DNA of 46,422 nt from assembly GCA_016201275.1 (NCBI GenBank), contig JACQDB010000023.1, positions 1-46,422 of the forward strand, written 5' to 3'. The notes under the pieces are model-generated. The model searched no databases, had not been told where the DNA came from, and was given only the letters and a program-made list of their open reading frames with translations. A program made the position numbers and the translations under genes. Source of the stretch: Acidobacteriota bacterium. Its GTDB lineage: Bacteria; Acidobacteriota; Blastocatellia; UBA7656. Numbering within the stretch: the first letter of the stretch is position 1; each line of letters starts with the position of its first letter. Below, one piece after another: positions 34,208 through 43,503 of this stretch.

Positions 34208-35446
34208 CTATAATAAATATCTGCGGCGGACTAATTCGAGGGCCGCGCTGGCGGCGCGTGCGCGGATCAACTCGCGGTCGCCGGGTAAAATCAAGCGTTT
34301 GTTCGACGCGCCTACATCATCGGCCAGACCTATGTAAACAGTGCCGACCGGTACGGCGTCGCTGCCGCCGCCGGGGCCGGCTATGCCGGTGACGCTGACG
34401 CCTATGGTTGCGCCGGTCTGCTCTTTGATACCGCGAGCCATCGCTTCGGCGACTTCGCCGCTGACCGCGCCGCTTCGATCAAGCATCTCTTTGGTCACGT
34501 TCAACAACCCCATCTTGGCTTCGTTGCTGTAACTGACGACGCTGCCGATAAAGTAATCGCTGGCTCCGGCAATGCGTGTGAGGCGTTCGGCGACCAATCC
34601 GCCCGTGCAACTTTCGGCGGTCGCCAGGCGGTAGCCTTTGAGTTTTAATTTCCTGCCGATGACCTCTTCCAGCATCTCGCCTCGTGAAGAATAGCAATAT
34701 AAATCGAGCTTTTCTTCGAGTTTTTCAGCAAGTTCATTCACACGCGCCTGCGCCTGCGTCAAGGTTTCGGCCTGCGCCGCCAGATGAATTTCGATTTCCG
34801 AATTGGTGAACAACACCGTCGTTGTGATGTCGGTGTATTGCTGATAAATCGGCGCAATCATATCGTCCATCTGCGATTCGCCGATGCCTGTGACTTTCAA
34901 CAAACGCGTGGCGATGCGTATGCCGCGTGACAGTTTTTCCAATTCGGGCATCACGCAGATATCGAACATCGGTTGATTTTCACGCGGCGGCCCGGGCAAT
35001 AAAATGACCAGCTTGCCGTCTTCGTCCAACTTCAAACCGGGGGCGGTGCCGTTGGGATTGGGCAACACGGTTGCGCCACGCGGCACTAAAGCTTGCCGCT
35101 CATTGTTGGGCGTCATTTTGAAGCCGCGACTCTCCATGCGTTGGCGCAGGTTTTCGAGGATTTCATAATCAAGTTTGAGTTGCCGATTGGTGACTCGCGC
35201 AAAGACTTTGCGGGTGATGTCGTCTTCGGTTGGCCCCAGTCCGCCGGTTGAAACGATGATGTCCGAATGGCGCAAGGCATGGCTTAGGGTTTCTTCCAGG
35301 CGCGCTTCATCGTCACCGACCACGGTTTTCAAATGAACGTGAATGCCTATGGAATTCAAACGCTCGGTCAGCCACAGCGAATTGGTGTCCACGCGATACG
35401 GCGTCAACAACTCTGAGCCGATGGCGATAATTTCTGCTTTCAACAT
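34208..35446 (-). CDS. cinA: CinA-like protein (nicotinamide-nucleotide amidase family)
   Basis: A 412-residue two-domain protein. The N-terminal MoCF-type domain (1-170) has EIIAIGSELL, VDTNSLWLTERLN, STGGLGPTEDDITRKVFA and LPGPPREN, linked to ADP-ribose pyrophosphatase activity. The C-terminal PncC-type domain (about 255-412) has LATAESCTGGLVAERLT, YSNEAKMGLL, GAVSGEVAEAMA and GIAGPGGGSDAVPVGTVYIGL, and deamidates nicotinamide mononucleotide in pyridine-nucleotide salvage. Length and layout are standard for CinA. Confidence 0.95.
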   Translation of the reverse strand: MLKAEIIAIGSELLTPYRVDTNSLWLTERLNSIGIHVHLKTVVGDDEARLEETLSHALRHSDIIVSTGGLGPTEDDITRKVFARVTNRQLKLDYEILENLRQRMESRGFKMTPNNERQALVPRGATVLPNPNGTAPGLKLDEDGKLVILLPGPPRENQPMFDICVMPELEKLSRGIRIATRLLKVTGIGESQMDDMIAPIYQQYTDITTTVLFTNSEIEIHLAAQAETLTQAQARVNELAEKLEEKLDLYCYSSRGEMLEEVIGRKLKLKGYRLATAESCTGGLVAERLTRIAGASDYFIGSVVSYSNEAKMGLLNVTKEMLDRSGAVSGEVAEAMARGIKEQTGATIGVSVTGIAGPGGGSDAVPVGTVYIGLADDVGASNKRLILPGDRELIRARAASAALELVRRRYLL

Positions 35447-35628
35447 CGTTGCTTGTCCTTTAGTTGAACCCGCAGAGCGGCTCGGCGGTTTGCCCTTAGT
35501 CGCCGCTCACTACTTGTTCGAGGTTACGGAATCCCCGCTATGGCAATGGTCTTTCCCTTTTATCTATGCGCGAAATCTGATGCGTCAAGAGATTTTCCAT
35601 ACGGCATACGCTAACAGCCTTGAACATT

Positions 35629-38433
35629 TTACTGCTTGATGGTGTGACTTTCATTGATGGCCTTGTCAAGTTCGTTGAGCAAATCGTCGCGAGTGAAACT
35701 GCCCTTCTGCACCAAGTGGCGGGTGTCGTTTTGCAGCACGGCGCGTTCTTCATTCGACAAATCGCGAGCCGTCAACAACACCAAAGGCAGGTCGCGCCAC
35801 AACGGCTGCAAGCGCAAATGATGCGCGACTTCAAAGCCATCCATCTCCGGCAAGGTCAAATCCAGAATCAGCGCCTGTGGAGTTTGCTGCTGAAGCAAGT
35901 TCATGGCTTCGCGTCCGTTGGCAGCGGTCTTCACTTCATAGCCTTTGTGTTCCAGCATCGCCGCGACAATTTCCACCGTGTCCGCGTCATCATCAACCAC
36001 TAAAATATAATTGGGAGCCGAGGGCTTCGGCTCTGCGAGAGCGGCTATCAAGGCATCTCTGGCGACAGGCTTGGTCAGAAAAATATCCGCGCCATTTTGT
36101 ACAGCTTGAGTTTCCAGATGGCGCGCCGTTGAAAACGCGATGATGCGGCCTGTCTCTTTGCGATTGGCGATTTGGCTCACCGCACCGGCAGCATTTTCCA
36201 ACGCTTCCAGATCAACGAGAATGATTGCCGGTTTCGCCATCGCCACGATGTCCAGCCCGCGCCCCAGATCGTCCGTGACGGCCACCGAATAACCGACTTC
36301 GAGCAAATATTTTTTTATCAGATAGGCGGTCGCCACTTCCCTGCACATCAATAAAGCCGTGCGTTCGGGGTCAAGCGGCGGCGCTTCGGCATCGGTCAAA
36401 ATGGCTTCGCTGGATTCGATGCGAATCGGCAAGGTGACAACGAACATCGAGCCTTCGCCGATTTTGCTGAACACTTCAATGTCGCCTTTGAGCAGATGGG
36501 TCAGGCGTCGGGTGATGGCCAGCCCCAACCCAGAGCCAGTTTTGTCGGTGCGATTGGCGCTTTTGACTTGCGAAAACTCGGCGAAGATTTTCGTAATGTC
36601 GGCTTCAGAAATGCCTATGCCGGTGTCGGCTACGGCGAGGCGTAGATGCGTGTCGTCGGCCAATGAAGCCAGGATGCGGACTTCGCCCTGCTCGGTGAAC
36701 TTCACAGCATTGGACAACAGATTCACCAGGATTTGTTGGAGCTTGGTCTGATCGGTGCGAAGGGTCGGCAGATCGTCCGCCAATTCAATTTGCAAAGTGA
36801 TCGGGCGATTGCCCCGCAAGCCTTCGGCGACCGCTACGGCCTTTTCGATGACCTCCGGCAAATCCACCGGCTCGGCATATACCTCCATGCGCCCGGCTTC
36901 GATTTTCGAGTAATCAAGAATTTGATTGATAAAGTCGGACAAATCACGCGCATTCCCGGCGATGCGTTCCAGGTTATGACGCTGTTTGTCGGCAAGCTGC
37001 AAGGCCGGATCATCGAGCAAAAGAGAAGTGAAGCCAACAATCGAACTGACCGGATGGCGCAGTTCATGCGAGAGTTGTGCGATGAGTCGAGCATTGACCT
37101 GCGCTTTGTTGGCTAGGCGTTTACTCTCGTCGGCGAGAGCGCGATTGCGTTGTTCAAGCTCGGCGCTGAGATGTTCGCTGGATTCGGTTCGGCGGCTGAG
37201 TTGTTCGACCGATTCTTCGAGTTTCGGAATCAACGCTTCCAATTGCTTGAGGGCGTCTTCCAACTGCGTTTTCGCGTCTTTCAAATCGCGGTTTTCGCGT
37301 TCGGATTCCAGCAAGCGCGCTTCGGCGAGTTTGCCACTCGCGCTCAAGTCTTCATTGACCTGAGTGATCTCAAGATTTTCTTTGGCGAGTTTTTCATTCT
37401 CTTTCTGTAAGCGATTCACTTCTCTGTGCAGGCGTTCGATCTCCTCGGCCTGGCGCTGTTCGGCCTCGCCCACTGGTGGCGGCGCGTCCGGCAAAGGCTC
37501 ATCGGCGCTGGTCAAGTCGTTGGCTCCGGCAAATTCATTTGGCGCGGCGTGACGATGCAAGGCGGCTTCTTCGGCGCGGCGCAATTCGTCTTCGAGGGCT
37601 TCGCATTTTTCCACCAGCACAGTGTTATAGTCGCGCAACTCGTTGTTGTTCGCTTCCAGCAGCGCGAGTTTTTCTTCCAATTGCTGTAAGGTCACCTGCA
37701 AGCCAGCCAGATCGTTTCGCCGCGCTTCAACTTCGCTGGTAAGCCACAAGGCTTCCTGGCGCTGGTCGTCTAATTTTTTCAGTAACGATTCATATTGCTC
37801 TTGCAGACTTTGCAATGCTTCACTTGAAGATGCGCCGGTCGCCGCAGCGCTGGACGGCGGCACGCCTTGTTCCAGTTGAAGGCGCAGCCCTTCGCAACGG
37901 GCTTGCAATTCAGCAACGCGAATGGCGGCAACGGCGGCGGGCGACAATTGCGCCAGCGCCTGCAAAGCATATTGGTCTAGTGGGCGATGGTTGAAAACGC
38001 CGATTAAACCGACCGTGCCGGAGACGCCGCGCAGCGGATAGAGGGCGTAGGCGTTGGTGCTGTCCGGGTATTCTTCCAGTTGGGCGTGGAATAATTTTTC
38101 GCCTGCCGAATGGTCGTCGTCGAAGTTGGCGATCCCGCCGCGCACGATTAACGAAGTATTCAACAGCGAAATGGGAATGCGCGGATATTCTTTTTCGGGC
38201 GTCGAGCCGCTGACTGCGGCCAGATGCAAACACATTTGCCGATTGGCGCAGACGCTGGCCAGCGGACATTGTTCGCAAATATCGCCGTGTTTCACCACCC
38301 AGATTTTGCAGCTTGGCGCTTGCAAATCGGCACGCGCTTTTTGAGCGATCAGATTGAGGGATTGGTCCAAGCTGGAGCCGCGCGCAATTTCGTCAAGAAT
38401 ATCGCTGAGTTGAATCGGTTTTGGTGTTTGCAT
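35629..38433 (-). CDS. Hybrid sensor histidine kinase, GAF with Cys cluster and two receivers
   Basis: A 934-residue cytoplasmic kinase with no membrane helix. A GAF-like domain (about 10-175) carries cysteines 42, 53, 56, 62 and 68 (CEQCPLAS, CANRQMCLH), a possible metal or Fe-S site. A coiled coil of about 250 residues (205-455) follows. HisKA has the phospho-acceptor His456 in AQLSHELRHP. HATPase_c shows NLLSNAVKF, VADTGIGI and GSGLGLAI. The first receiver (690-800) lacks the acidic pair but keeps Asp741 and Lys788, so it is degenerate. The second (805-925) is complete: Asp814-816, Asp858 and Lys910. No dedicated partner gene is adjacent. Confidence 0.9.
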   Translation of the reverse strand: MQTPKPIQLSDILDEIARGSSLDQSLNLIAQKARADLQAPSCKIWVVKHGDICEQCPLASVCANRQMCLHLAAVSGSTPEKEYPRIPISLLNTSLIVRGGIANFDDDHSAGEKLFHAQLEEYPDSTNAYALYPLRGVSGTVGLIGVFNHRPLDQYALQALAQLSPAAVAAIRVAELQARCEGLRLQLEQGVPPSSAAATGASSSEALQSLQEQYESLLKKLDDQRQEALWLTSEVEARRNDLAGLQVTLQQLEEKLALLEANNNELRDYNTVLVEKCEALEDELRRAEEAALHRHAAPNEFAGANDLTSADEPLPDAPPPVGEAEQRQAEEIERLHREVNRLQKENEKLAKENLEITQVNEDLSASGKLAEARLLESERENRDLKDAKTQLEDALKQLEALIPKLEESVEQLSRRTESSEHLSAELEQRNRALADESKRLANKAQVNARLIAQLSHELRHPVSSIVGFTSLLLDDPALQLADKQRHNLERIAGNARDLSDFINQILDYSKIEAGRMEVYAEPVDLPEVIEKAVAVAEGLRGNRPITLQIELADDLPTLRTDQTKLQQILVNLLSNAVKFTEQGEVRILASLADDTHLRLAVADTGIGISEADITKIFAEFSQVKSANRTDKTGSGLGLAITRRLTHLLKGDIEVFSKIGEGSMFVVTLPIRIESSEAILTDAEAPPLDPERTALLMCREVATAYLIKKYLLEVGYSVAVTDDLGRGLDIVAMAKPAIILVDLEALENAAGAVSQIANRKETGRIIAFSTARHLETQAVQNGADIFLTKPVARDALIAALAEPKPSAPNYILVVDDDADTVEIVAAMLEHKGYEVKTAANGREAMNLLQQQTPQALILDLTLPEMDGFEVAHHLRLQPLWRDLPLVLLTARDLSNEERAVLQNDTRHLVQKGSFTRDDLLNELDKAINESHTIKQ

Positions 38434-38892
38434 AAGACATTTCGGTTCGTGGGGTCAATTGCTTGCAATGATTGATTGAGACACCTGCTATCTACACCTG
38501 CTCAACGGGTGATTCTATGCTGGAATCCGATGAGCGTCAAATCTTCGGAGTCCCGCGTTCGGGTGATTGACAAAGTGGCTTAGTCAGTCGCACACCTTGC
38601 CGCTTGAACAAAAGAACGCTTTCGGTCGCTTGACTCATGAAAAATTAGCGCGCTTTGCCGCTCGTCAGACAGCCTGAAAAGTTGGTGAGCAATTTGCAGT
38701 AGTGAAGATTTCCTTTCAACGATGAGCATACTCTGCGCGTCCTTGAGGTCCGCTGCGGTTCTCATGAATTTTACCGCAGCGGACACCAAGGGCACGCAGA
38801 GACGCGCAGCAAAAACTTGCCTGAACGGACACGTCCGCCTGCACCGATGATTGTTTGATGAGTCAAGCCGAGCGTGTCATAATTTCTCCCCA
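38434..38892. other. Divergent intergenic region with a long imperfect palindrome
   Basis: This 459-nt gap separates the kinase from the TPR gene. It contains an imperfect inverted repeat with arms 38731-38759 (CTCTGCGCGTCCTTG...) and 38773-38801, 25 of 29 positions pairing, around a 13-nt loop. No gene or RNA family was recognised in the rest. Confidence 0.55.
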
Positions 38893-39999
38893 ATGCAAAG
38901 CCGTTTCAAAAACTCGTTGACAGCACTTCTGCTTGTAGTGCTTCTTGCGGCCAATGCCACTGCTGCCGATTGGGAGCGTGGTGTTGCGCTGTATAACAAA
39001 GGCGATTTTCGCAGCGCGCTTGCCGAGTTTCAAGACCTCGTGCGCGAACGCCCGGACGCTGCCGGAGCGTGGTATTACATAGGGCTTTGCGAATTCAAAT
39101 TGAAACGCTACAACAAAGTCGAGTTGCCGCTCTCGCGTGCTGTTGAGTTGCTCGAAGTGCAAACGCCTGCAAGCCCGGACATCGCCGCCGCTTTTTACAC
39201 CATCGGCCTGTCGCATTTTTTGTTAGCCGAATATGGCAAGAGCCTGGAACCGCTCAAGCGTTATATCGAAATCACCGCCAAAGCCAAACGCGAAGTTGAC
39301 CCCGCCGCGAAAACTACACTTGGTCGGGCGTACTATTTTCTCGAACGCTTTGATGAAGCATTATCGCTGCTTGCCACCAGCAAAAGCGACAACGCCAAAG
39401 AAGCCGGAGCCAATGCTTATCTGGTCGGCTTGATGTATTTCAAAAAAGAGGATGACGACAAAGCCATACTTGCGCTTCGTGAAGCCGTGAAAGCCAACGA
39501 CAAAGATGAAGCGGCGCTGGAATTATTAGCCGAAAGCTTGATGCGAAAAGCCCGCAAGGTCACACAAGCAGCAAGCGCGAATGCCTTATGGAACGAAGCA
39601 GCAAACGTCGGCGAGCAGTTGAAAACGCGGCGCGATGATTTGCAGACTGCCAATGTTTTGGGGCGCGCTTATCTGGGCGGCAGGCAGTTTGAAAAAGCAG
39701 TAGCGCCGCTTGAAAGGTTAGCCAGAGAAAATCCCGATAACGGGCAGGCGTGGCTCTATTACGGCATCGCTTTGTCACGCAGCGGCAAGACGCGCAAGGC
39801 AATGGAGGCTTTGGAAATCACCATTCAACTCTTGCCCGATTCGGTTCCCGCATTGTCCGAACTCGCGTATGTTTATGAGAGCGACAAGCAGTATCAACAG
39901 GCGCTGCGGATTTACGAAAAAGCTTTTGCGGCGACCAACGACCCGGCGATTAAGCAGAGCATAGACCGCGTCAAAGCTCTGGCGACGCAACAACCCTGA
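38893..39999 (+). CDS. Exported TPR protein
   Basis: A 368-residue protein. The start at ATG 38893 gives an N-terminal signal peptide (FKNSLTALLLVVLLAANATA). TPR units follow from about residue 30 to the end: WERGVALYNKGDFRSALAEF, AWYYIGLCEFKLKRYNKVE, GRAYYFLERFDEALSLL, VLGRAYLGGRQFEKAVAPLE, WLYYGIALSRSGKTRKAMEA and YVYESDKQYQQALRIYEKA. Probably periplasmic protein-interaction scaffold. A hairpin at 40021-40089 follows and separates it from the convergent DUF457 gene. Confidence 0.8.
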   Translation: MQSRFKNSLTALLLVVLLAANATAADWERGVALYNKGDFRSALAEFQDLVRERPDAAGAWYYIGLCEFKLKRYNKVELPLSRAVELLEVQTPASPDIAAAFYTIGLSHFLLAEYGKSLEPLKRYIEITAKAKREVDPAAKTTLGRAYYFLERFDEALSLLATSKSDNAKEAGANAYLVGLMYFKKEDDDKAILALREAVKANDKDEAALELLAESLMRKARKVTQAASANALWNEAANVGEQLKTRRDDLQTANVLGRAYLGGRQFEKAVAPLERLARENPDNGQAWLYYGIALSRSGKTRKAMEALEITIQLLPDSVPALSELAYVYESDKQYQQALRIYEKAFAATNDPAIKQSIDRVKALATQQP

Positions 40000-40020
40000 G
40001 GATAAATGAGGATAAGTAAA

Positions 40021-40089
40021 GTTTGGCGTCTCGCTTTCAGGTGAAATTTTTCGCTCGCAGAGATTCCACCTGAAGGCGAGACGCCAAAC
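40021..40089. terminator. Hairpin of the GTTTGG-CGCCTTCAGG family, convergent 3' ends
   Basis: Arms GTTTGGCGTCTCGCTTTCAG (start of 40021-40044) and its complement (40066-40089) pair at 22 of 24 positions. It lies between the ends of two convergent genes. Related hairpins are at 40721-40778 and 45951-46020. Confidence 0.7.
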
Positions 40090-40093
40090 AATT

Positions 40094-40663
40094 TCACTTG
40101 CTGCTCTGAAAACGGCGGCGCAGGGTCTCGATAAATTTGCGGTTTGCCGAAGCGGAAATCATCTCAAGCGGCGAGTAGCCGCGTTTGACGGCAAGCGCAA
40201 ACACCGCCAACAGCGCAACTCCCGTGATGACAAAATTCTGCCAGCCGTTCAATGCCCACTGCCCGTTCCATAGCAATTGCACCGCGTTGGAAAATGGCCA
40301 CAGATAAACCATAGGCCATTGATAACCGTCGGGACTGCGCGACCCAACCAGGTCGCCCAACAGATGCAGGTGAAAGCTGAAAAAGACGAGCAAAGCGGTT
40401 TGCCATTTGCGCTGCGCTACGAAAAAGGCCAGAGCCGAAAGCACCAGACCAAAGCTCAGATTGTGACCGAAGAGGTGATGATACTGAGCGAACCAGTTGA
40501 GCGGATGTTGGGAATGACGCGTCAATACATCAGCAATGACACCCAGCCCATCAACGTCCGGCGCAACTCCTGCAAGCGTGATGATGACGCGCTCGCGGCG
40601 TTGATTGTCAGCGTCGGCGTTGGCGACCATCCAACCCAACAGAAAATGTGTGACAGGACTCAT
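40094..40663 (-). CDS. DUF457/YdjM-like membrane-bound metal-dependent hydrolase
   Basis: A 189-residue membrane protein. The N-terminus MSPVTHFLLGWMVAN and the segments LAGVAPDVDGLGVIAD, YHHLFGHNLSFGLVLSA and HLHLLGDLVGSRSPDG place conserved His and Asp residues at the ends of hydrophobic helices, as in the YdjM/LexA-regulated DUF457 family of predicted hydrolases. The biochemical activity of this family is not established. A basic C-terminal tail is present. It stands alone on the minus strand with a repeat-rich region upstream. Confidence 0.8.
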   Translation of the reverse strand: MSPVTHFLLGWMVANADADNQRRERVIITLAGVAPDVDGLGVIADVLTRHSQHPLNWFAQYHHLFGHNLSFGLVLSALAFFVAQRKWQTALLVFFSFHLHLLGDLVGSRSPDGYQWPMVYLWPFSNAVQLLWNGQWALNGWQNFVITGVALLAVFALAVKRGYSPLEMISASANRKFIETLRRRFQSSK

Positions 40664-41118
40664 GCCTGAACAGAATGATAGCTTTCAGGAAACGGTTTTC
40701 TCGTAATGGAGAGGTGCGCCGTTTAGTGTTCCGCCTTCAGGCGGTTGGTATCGAAGGCGACAACTGCCGCCTGAAGGCTAATGGCATGGAGTTAAGAAAA
40801 ACTGTACCGCAGGCGGTCTAGCCTGCGGCGGACAGCAGCAAGCTAAGACTTGGATTTCGCGCTTCTGCAACCAAGTCCGCCGCCTGCTAGACCGCCTGCG
40901 GTACCTCTATGCCGCTTAACTTCATGCCATTGGCCTGTAGGCGGTACTCTAAACGGCATTGATAAAAGCAGGCTGCGGCAAAGTCTTCGGGGGCGAGCCA
41001 GGATAATTTATACGCACACGCCCCCTGTGGTTCGCTGGCAAATTCGGCGGCAAAAACCACGGCGAACATTTGCTCATGCCGCCCCTTGCCCGGAGTCAAC
41101 GCGACGCTGCCAACCGCA
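40664..41118. repeat. Repeat-rich gap with a long inverted repeat
   Basis: A gene-free 455-nt stretch. At 40721-40778 is a hairpin of the GTTTGG family (GTTTAGTGTTCCGCC start). A larger imperfect inverted repeat pairs about 40765-40832 with about 40876-40946. Within it, arms 40804-40832 (GTACCGCAGGCGGTCTAG...) and 40876-40904 match at 27 of 29 positions. A 60-codon minus ORF (40887-41069) ends inside this repeat and was not accepted as a gene. Confidence 0.8.
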
Positions 41119-41454
41119 TCAATACGATTCCAGCGCCTCTTTTTCGTTATCGAAAGTTTCAAAGACGGTGATCAGTTTGGTGATCGCCAACAGGTCTTGC
41201 ACGCGCTTGGTCAGGTTGACCAGTTTCAAATGTCCGCCCTCGCGTTTGGTCGTCGCATAGCTGCTGATGAGCGCCCCCAAGCCTGCTGAATCAATGTAAC
41301 TGACATCGCCGAGGTTCAACAGAATTTTGCGCTGTCCGTCCGAGAGCAAATCCCGTATGCGCTCTTTGATTTGAATATCGCCTTCGCCAAGCACGATTTT
41401 GCCTGACAAATCCAATACGCTGACGCTTTCCACTACTCTTTCTTTGATGTCCAT
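41119..41454 (-). CDS. STAS-domain anti-sigma-factor antagonist
   Basis: A 111-residue protein covering one STAS domain. Motifs VSVLDLSGKIVLGEGD and YIDSAGLGALISSY are typical, with the phosphorylatable Ser56. Such proteins bind a partner serine kinase/anti-sigma factor and are switched by phosphorylation. No kinase or phosphatase partner is encoded next to it. The ATG at 41454 is supported by GGAG 7 nt upstream; a longer in-frame extension to 41496 has no support. Confidence 0.9.
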   Translation of the reverse strand: MDIKERVVESVSVLDLSGKIVLGEGDIQIKERIRDLLSDGQRKILLNLGDVSYIDSAGLGALISSYATTKREGGHLKLVNLTKRVQDLLAITKLITVFETFDNEKEALESY

Positions 41455-41625
41455 AGTCTTCTCCAGAACTTTTTTTCGAGACCCTGAAATTAGCACAGCG
41501 TATCAGGCGTGACAAGCAACATCGCTCGAACCAAATCAAGTATTTTCGCGCCACGGCGCTGTGCCGTAATCATTGGGCCGCGCCGAGGACGCTGCGACCT
41601 TGCTACAAAAAATTTTCTGCTCAAG

Positions 41626-42318
41626 TTATTTAACCGGCATAATCCAGACGTTGCGATAGCGCACCAGATTGCCGTGATCCTGCAACAACAGCGGCCCCGC
41701 TTTTCGCATATCCACATCCATAGCGCCGCCCGTCGGCATAGGGATTTCCAGGTTGTTGTGAATCATCACGCCGTTATGAAAAACCGTGATGCGCGGCTTC
41801 TCTTTCAACTGCTTGTTTTCAACCCGCGCCGTGCGAAAGGCGATGTCGTAACTCTGCCACTCTTCGGGCTTGCGACAGGCGTTCACCAGAGGCTTGGCGA
41901 TTTTATAGATGCCGCCGCAATCGTTGTCCTGCGAATCCAAGCCGTAAGAATCCAGCACCTGCACTTCATAACGCCCTTGCAAATAAACACCGCTGTTGGC
42001 GCGTGCCTGCCCCTGTTTATCGGCCATCAAAGGCAACCAGAATTCTACGTGCAAGTGACAATCGCCGAACCCTTCTTTGGTATGAATGTCGCCGGTTCCC
42101 GGTACGACTTCCATATAACCATCTTTGATTTTCCATTTCGCCTCGCCGCCTTGGCGCGCCGCCCAGCCGCTTAAATCTTTGCCATCGAATAACACCGTCG
42201 CATATTTCGAAGGCTGCCACATTGGTAGGTCATCGCTTTTTTTCGTTGTCGTTTTTTTGTCCATCAACCCCATCACTCCTACGGCTACGCCGGTAGCCAG
42301 AAAATCACGTCGTTTCAT
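41626..42318 (-). CDS. DUF1080 protein (3-keto-disaccharide hydrolase-type domain), Tat-like signal
   Basis: A 230-residue protein with a twin-arginine signal (MKRRDFLATG). The mature part is a jelly-roll DUF1080 domain: FDGKDLSGWAAR, WKIKDGYMEVVPG, FGDCHLHVEFWLP, NSGVYLQGRYEVQVLDSYG, NDCGGIYK and GPLLLQDHG. Characterised members hydrolyse 3-keto-disaccharides or their glycosidic bonds. The enzyme here probably works in the periplasm. It clusters with a Tat-exported Gfo/Idh/MocA oxidoreductase at 44632, which could supply 3-keto sugars. Confidence 0.88.
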   Translation of the reverse strand: MKRRDFLATGVAVGVMGLMDKKTTTKKSDDLPMWQPSKYATVLFDGKDLSGWAARQGGEAKWKIKDGYMEVVPGTGDIHTKEGFGDCHLHVEFWLPLMADKQGQARANSGVYLQGRYEVQVLDSYGLDSQDNDCGGIYKIAKPLVNACRKPEEWQSYDIAFRTARVENKQLKEKPRITVFHNGVMIHNNLEIPMPTGGAMDVDMRKAGPLLLQDHGNLVRYRNVWIMPVK

Positions 42319-42406
42319 TCTTCGCCTCGCAAAAGCAAAAATTCAGGCGTCCACTGAAGCGTTGCGGCGCACAAGCTATCAAGAGTCATGGTTCGATTTG
42401 GTGTTG

Positions 42407-43474
42407 TTATTTTGCCGCAGCACCCGCCGCTTTTTTCGCCGATACCTTACTACGTTTCTCCACCTCTTGCCATCGCTTCGATGCGCTGATGACAAAGCCA
42501 CGCGCGCGCTTTTTGATCAGCAAAGCCGCCGCGCCTGTAGTTTCGTCTATCAAGTTCAGACCGCGCTCTTTGCCCAGCACGCTCACCGCCGTAGCCAGTG
42601 CGTCGGCAGCAGTGCCGCGCCGCGCCACCACCGTGACGCTCATCTGCCCCTCCAGTCCAAGGCCGGTGTGCGGGTCCACGATGTGCGAATAGCGTGTGCC
42701 GTCAATCTCTACGAATTGATGGGCGTCGCCCGAAGTCGAAACCGCCGCGTTGGCCAGCCTTAGATAAATCGTCGAATCATCATTGATGCGCGCCGCATTC
42801 GTTCCGGCAACCGCGACGACCCAGCCGTGTTGGTGCGGCGGCGCGTCACTAACCGCTATGTCGCCGCCTGCCGCCACCAAAGCGCTACGAATGCCTTGCT
42901 GTTGCAACACCCGCAACGCGGCATCGGCGGCATATCCTTTAGCGATGCCGCCTACATCCAGAAGCATTCCTTCGGCCTCTAGCCACGCCGTTTGCGTCTT
43001 CGCATCAAGATGCAGTTTTTGATAACCGGTCACCGACAAGGCGTGTGCAAGGTGCGCTTGATCGGGCAATTCTCCGGTGCGTCTGGCGCGTCGCCACAAG
43101 CGTGTGAGTACGCCTACGGTGACATCGAAAGCGCCAGCGGTGCGCGCCGCCAGTTTCTGCGAATGGTCGAGGACGCGAAACAGGTCGCGGCTTAATTTTA
43201 TTGGCTTGTTTGCGCCTTGATGACTGAATTGATTCAACTCACTGGTCTCTTGATAATCGCTCATGATAGCATCTAGCCGCCTGATTCTGGTGAATGCTTT
43301 TCGAGCCGCACGGTGGGCGATTTTCGCGTTGCTTGCATAGAGAATGATTTTGAATTGCGTGCCCATGTGTAGTTCCGCGAATTCATAACGCGACGCGACT
43401 GCGGCAATATTCGCAGACCAAACGAGCAAGCAACAAACGGCTACGCGCAAGATTTTTTTTACCTGAATCATCAT
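42407..43474 (-). CDS. apbE: FAD:protein FMN transferase (ApbE family)
   Basis: A 355-residue exported or lipoprotein-like enzyme that attaches FMN covalently to periplasmic flavoproteins. A hydrophobic N-terminus (VAVCCLLVWSANIAAVAS) is followed by LHMGTQFKIILYA, AFDVTVGVLTRLWRRARR, LLDVGGIAKGYAADAA (the hallmark motif), ALVAAGGDIAVSDAPP and SHIVDPHTGLG. It has an Ala/Lys-rich C-terminal tail. No obvious FMN-carrying partner (NqrC/RnfG) is in the window. Start set at ATG 43474; an in-frame TTG lies 18 nt upstream. Divergent from the SUMF1-like gene with only 29 nt between starts. Confidence 0.9.
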   Translation of the reverse strand: MMIQVKKILRVAVCCLLVWSANIAAVASRYEFAELHMGTQFKIILYASNAKIAHRAARKAFTRIRRLDAIMSDYQETSELNQFSHQGANKPIKLSRDLFRVLDHSQKLAARTAGAFDVTVGVLTRLWRRARRTGELPDQAHLAHALSVTGYQKLHLDAKTQTAWLEAEGMLLDVGGIAKGYAADAALRVLQQQGIRSALVAAGGDIAVSDAPPHQHGWVVAVAGTNAARINDDSTIYLRLANAAVSTSGDAHQFVEIDGTRYSHIVDPHTGLGLEGQMSVTVVARRGTAADALATAVSVLGKERGLNLIDETTGAAALLIKKRARGFVISASKRWQEVEKRSKVSAKKAAGAAAK

Positions 43475-43503
43475 CACCACTTTACGCAACAACGGTCGAG
43501 GCC

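Noticed and set aside
40887-41069. 60-codon minus-strand ORF downstream of the STAS gene
   Set aside because: Its C-terminal third is encoded by the long inverted repeat and its stop lies in the repeat. A vague NUDIX-like feel could not be backed by any motif.
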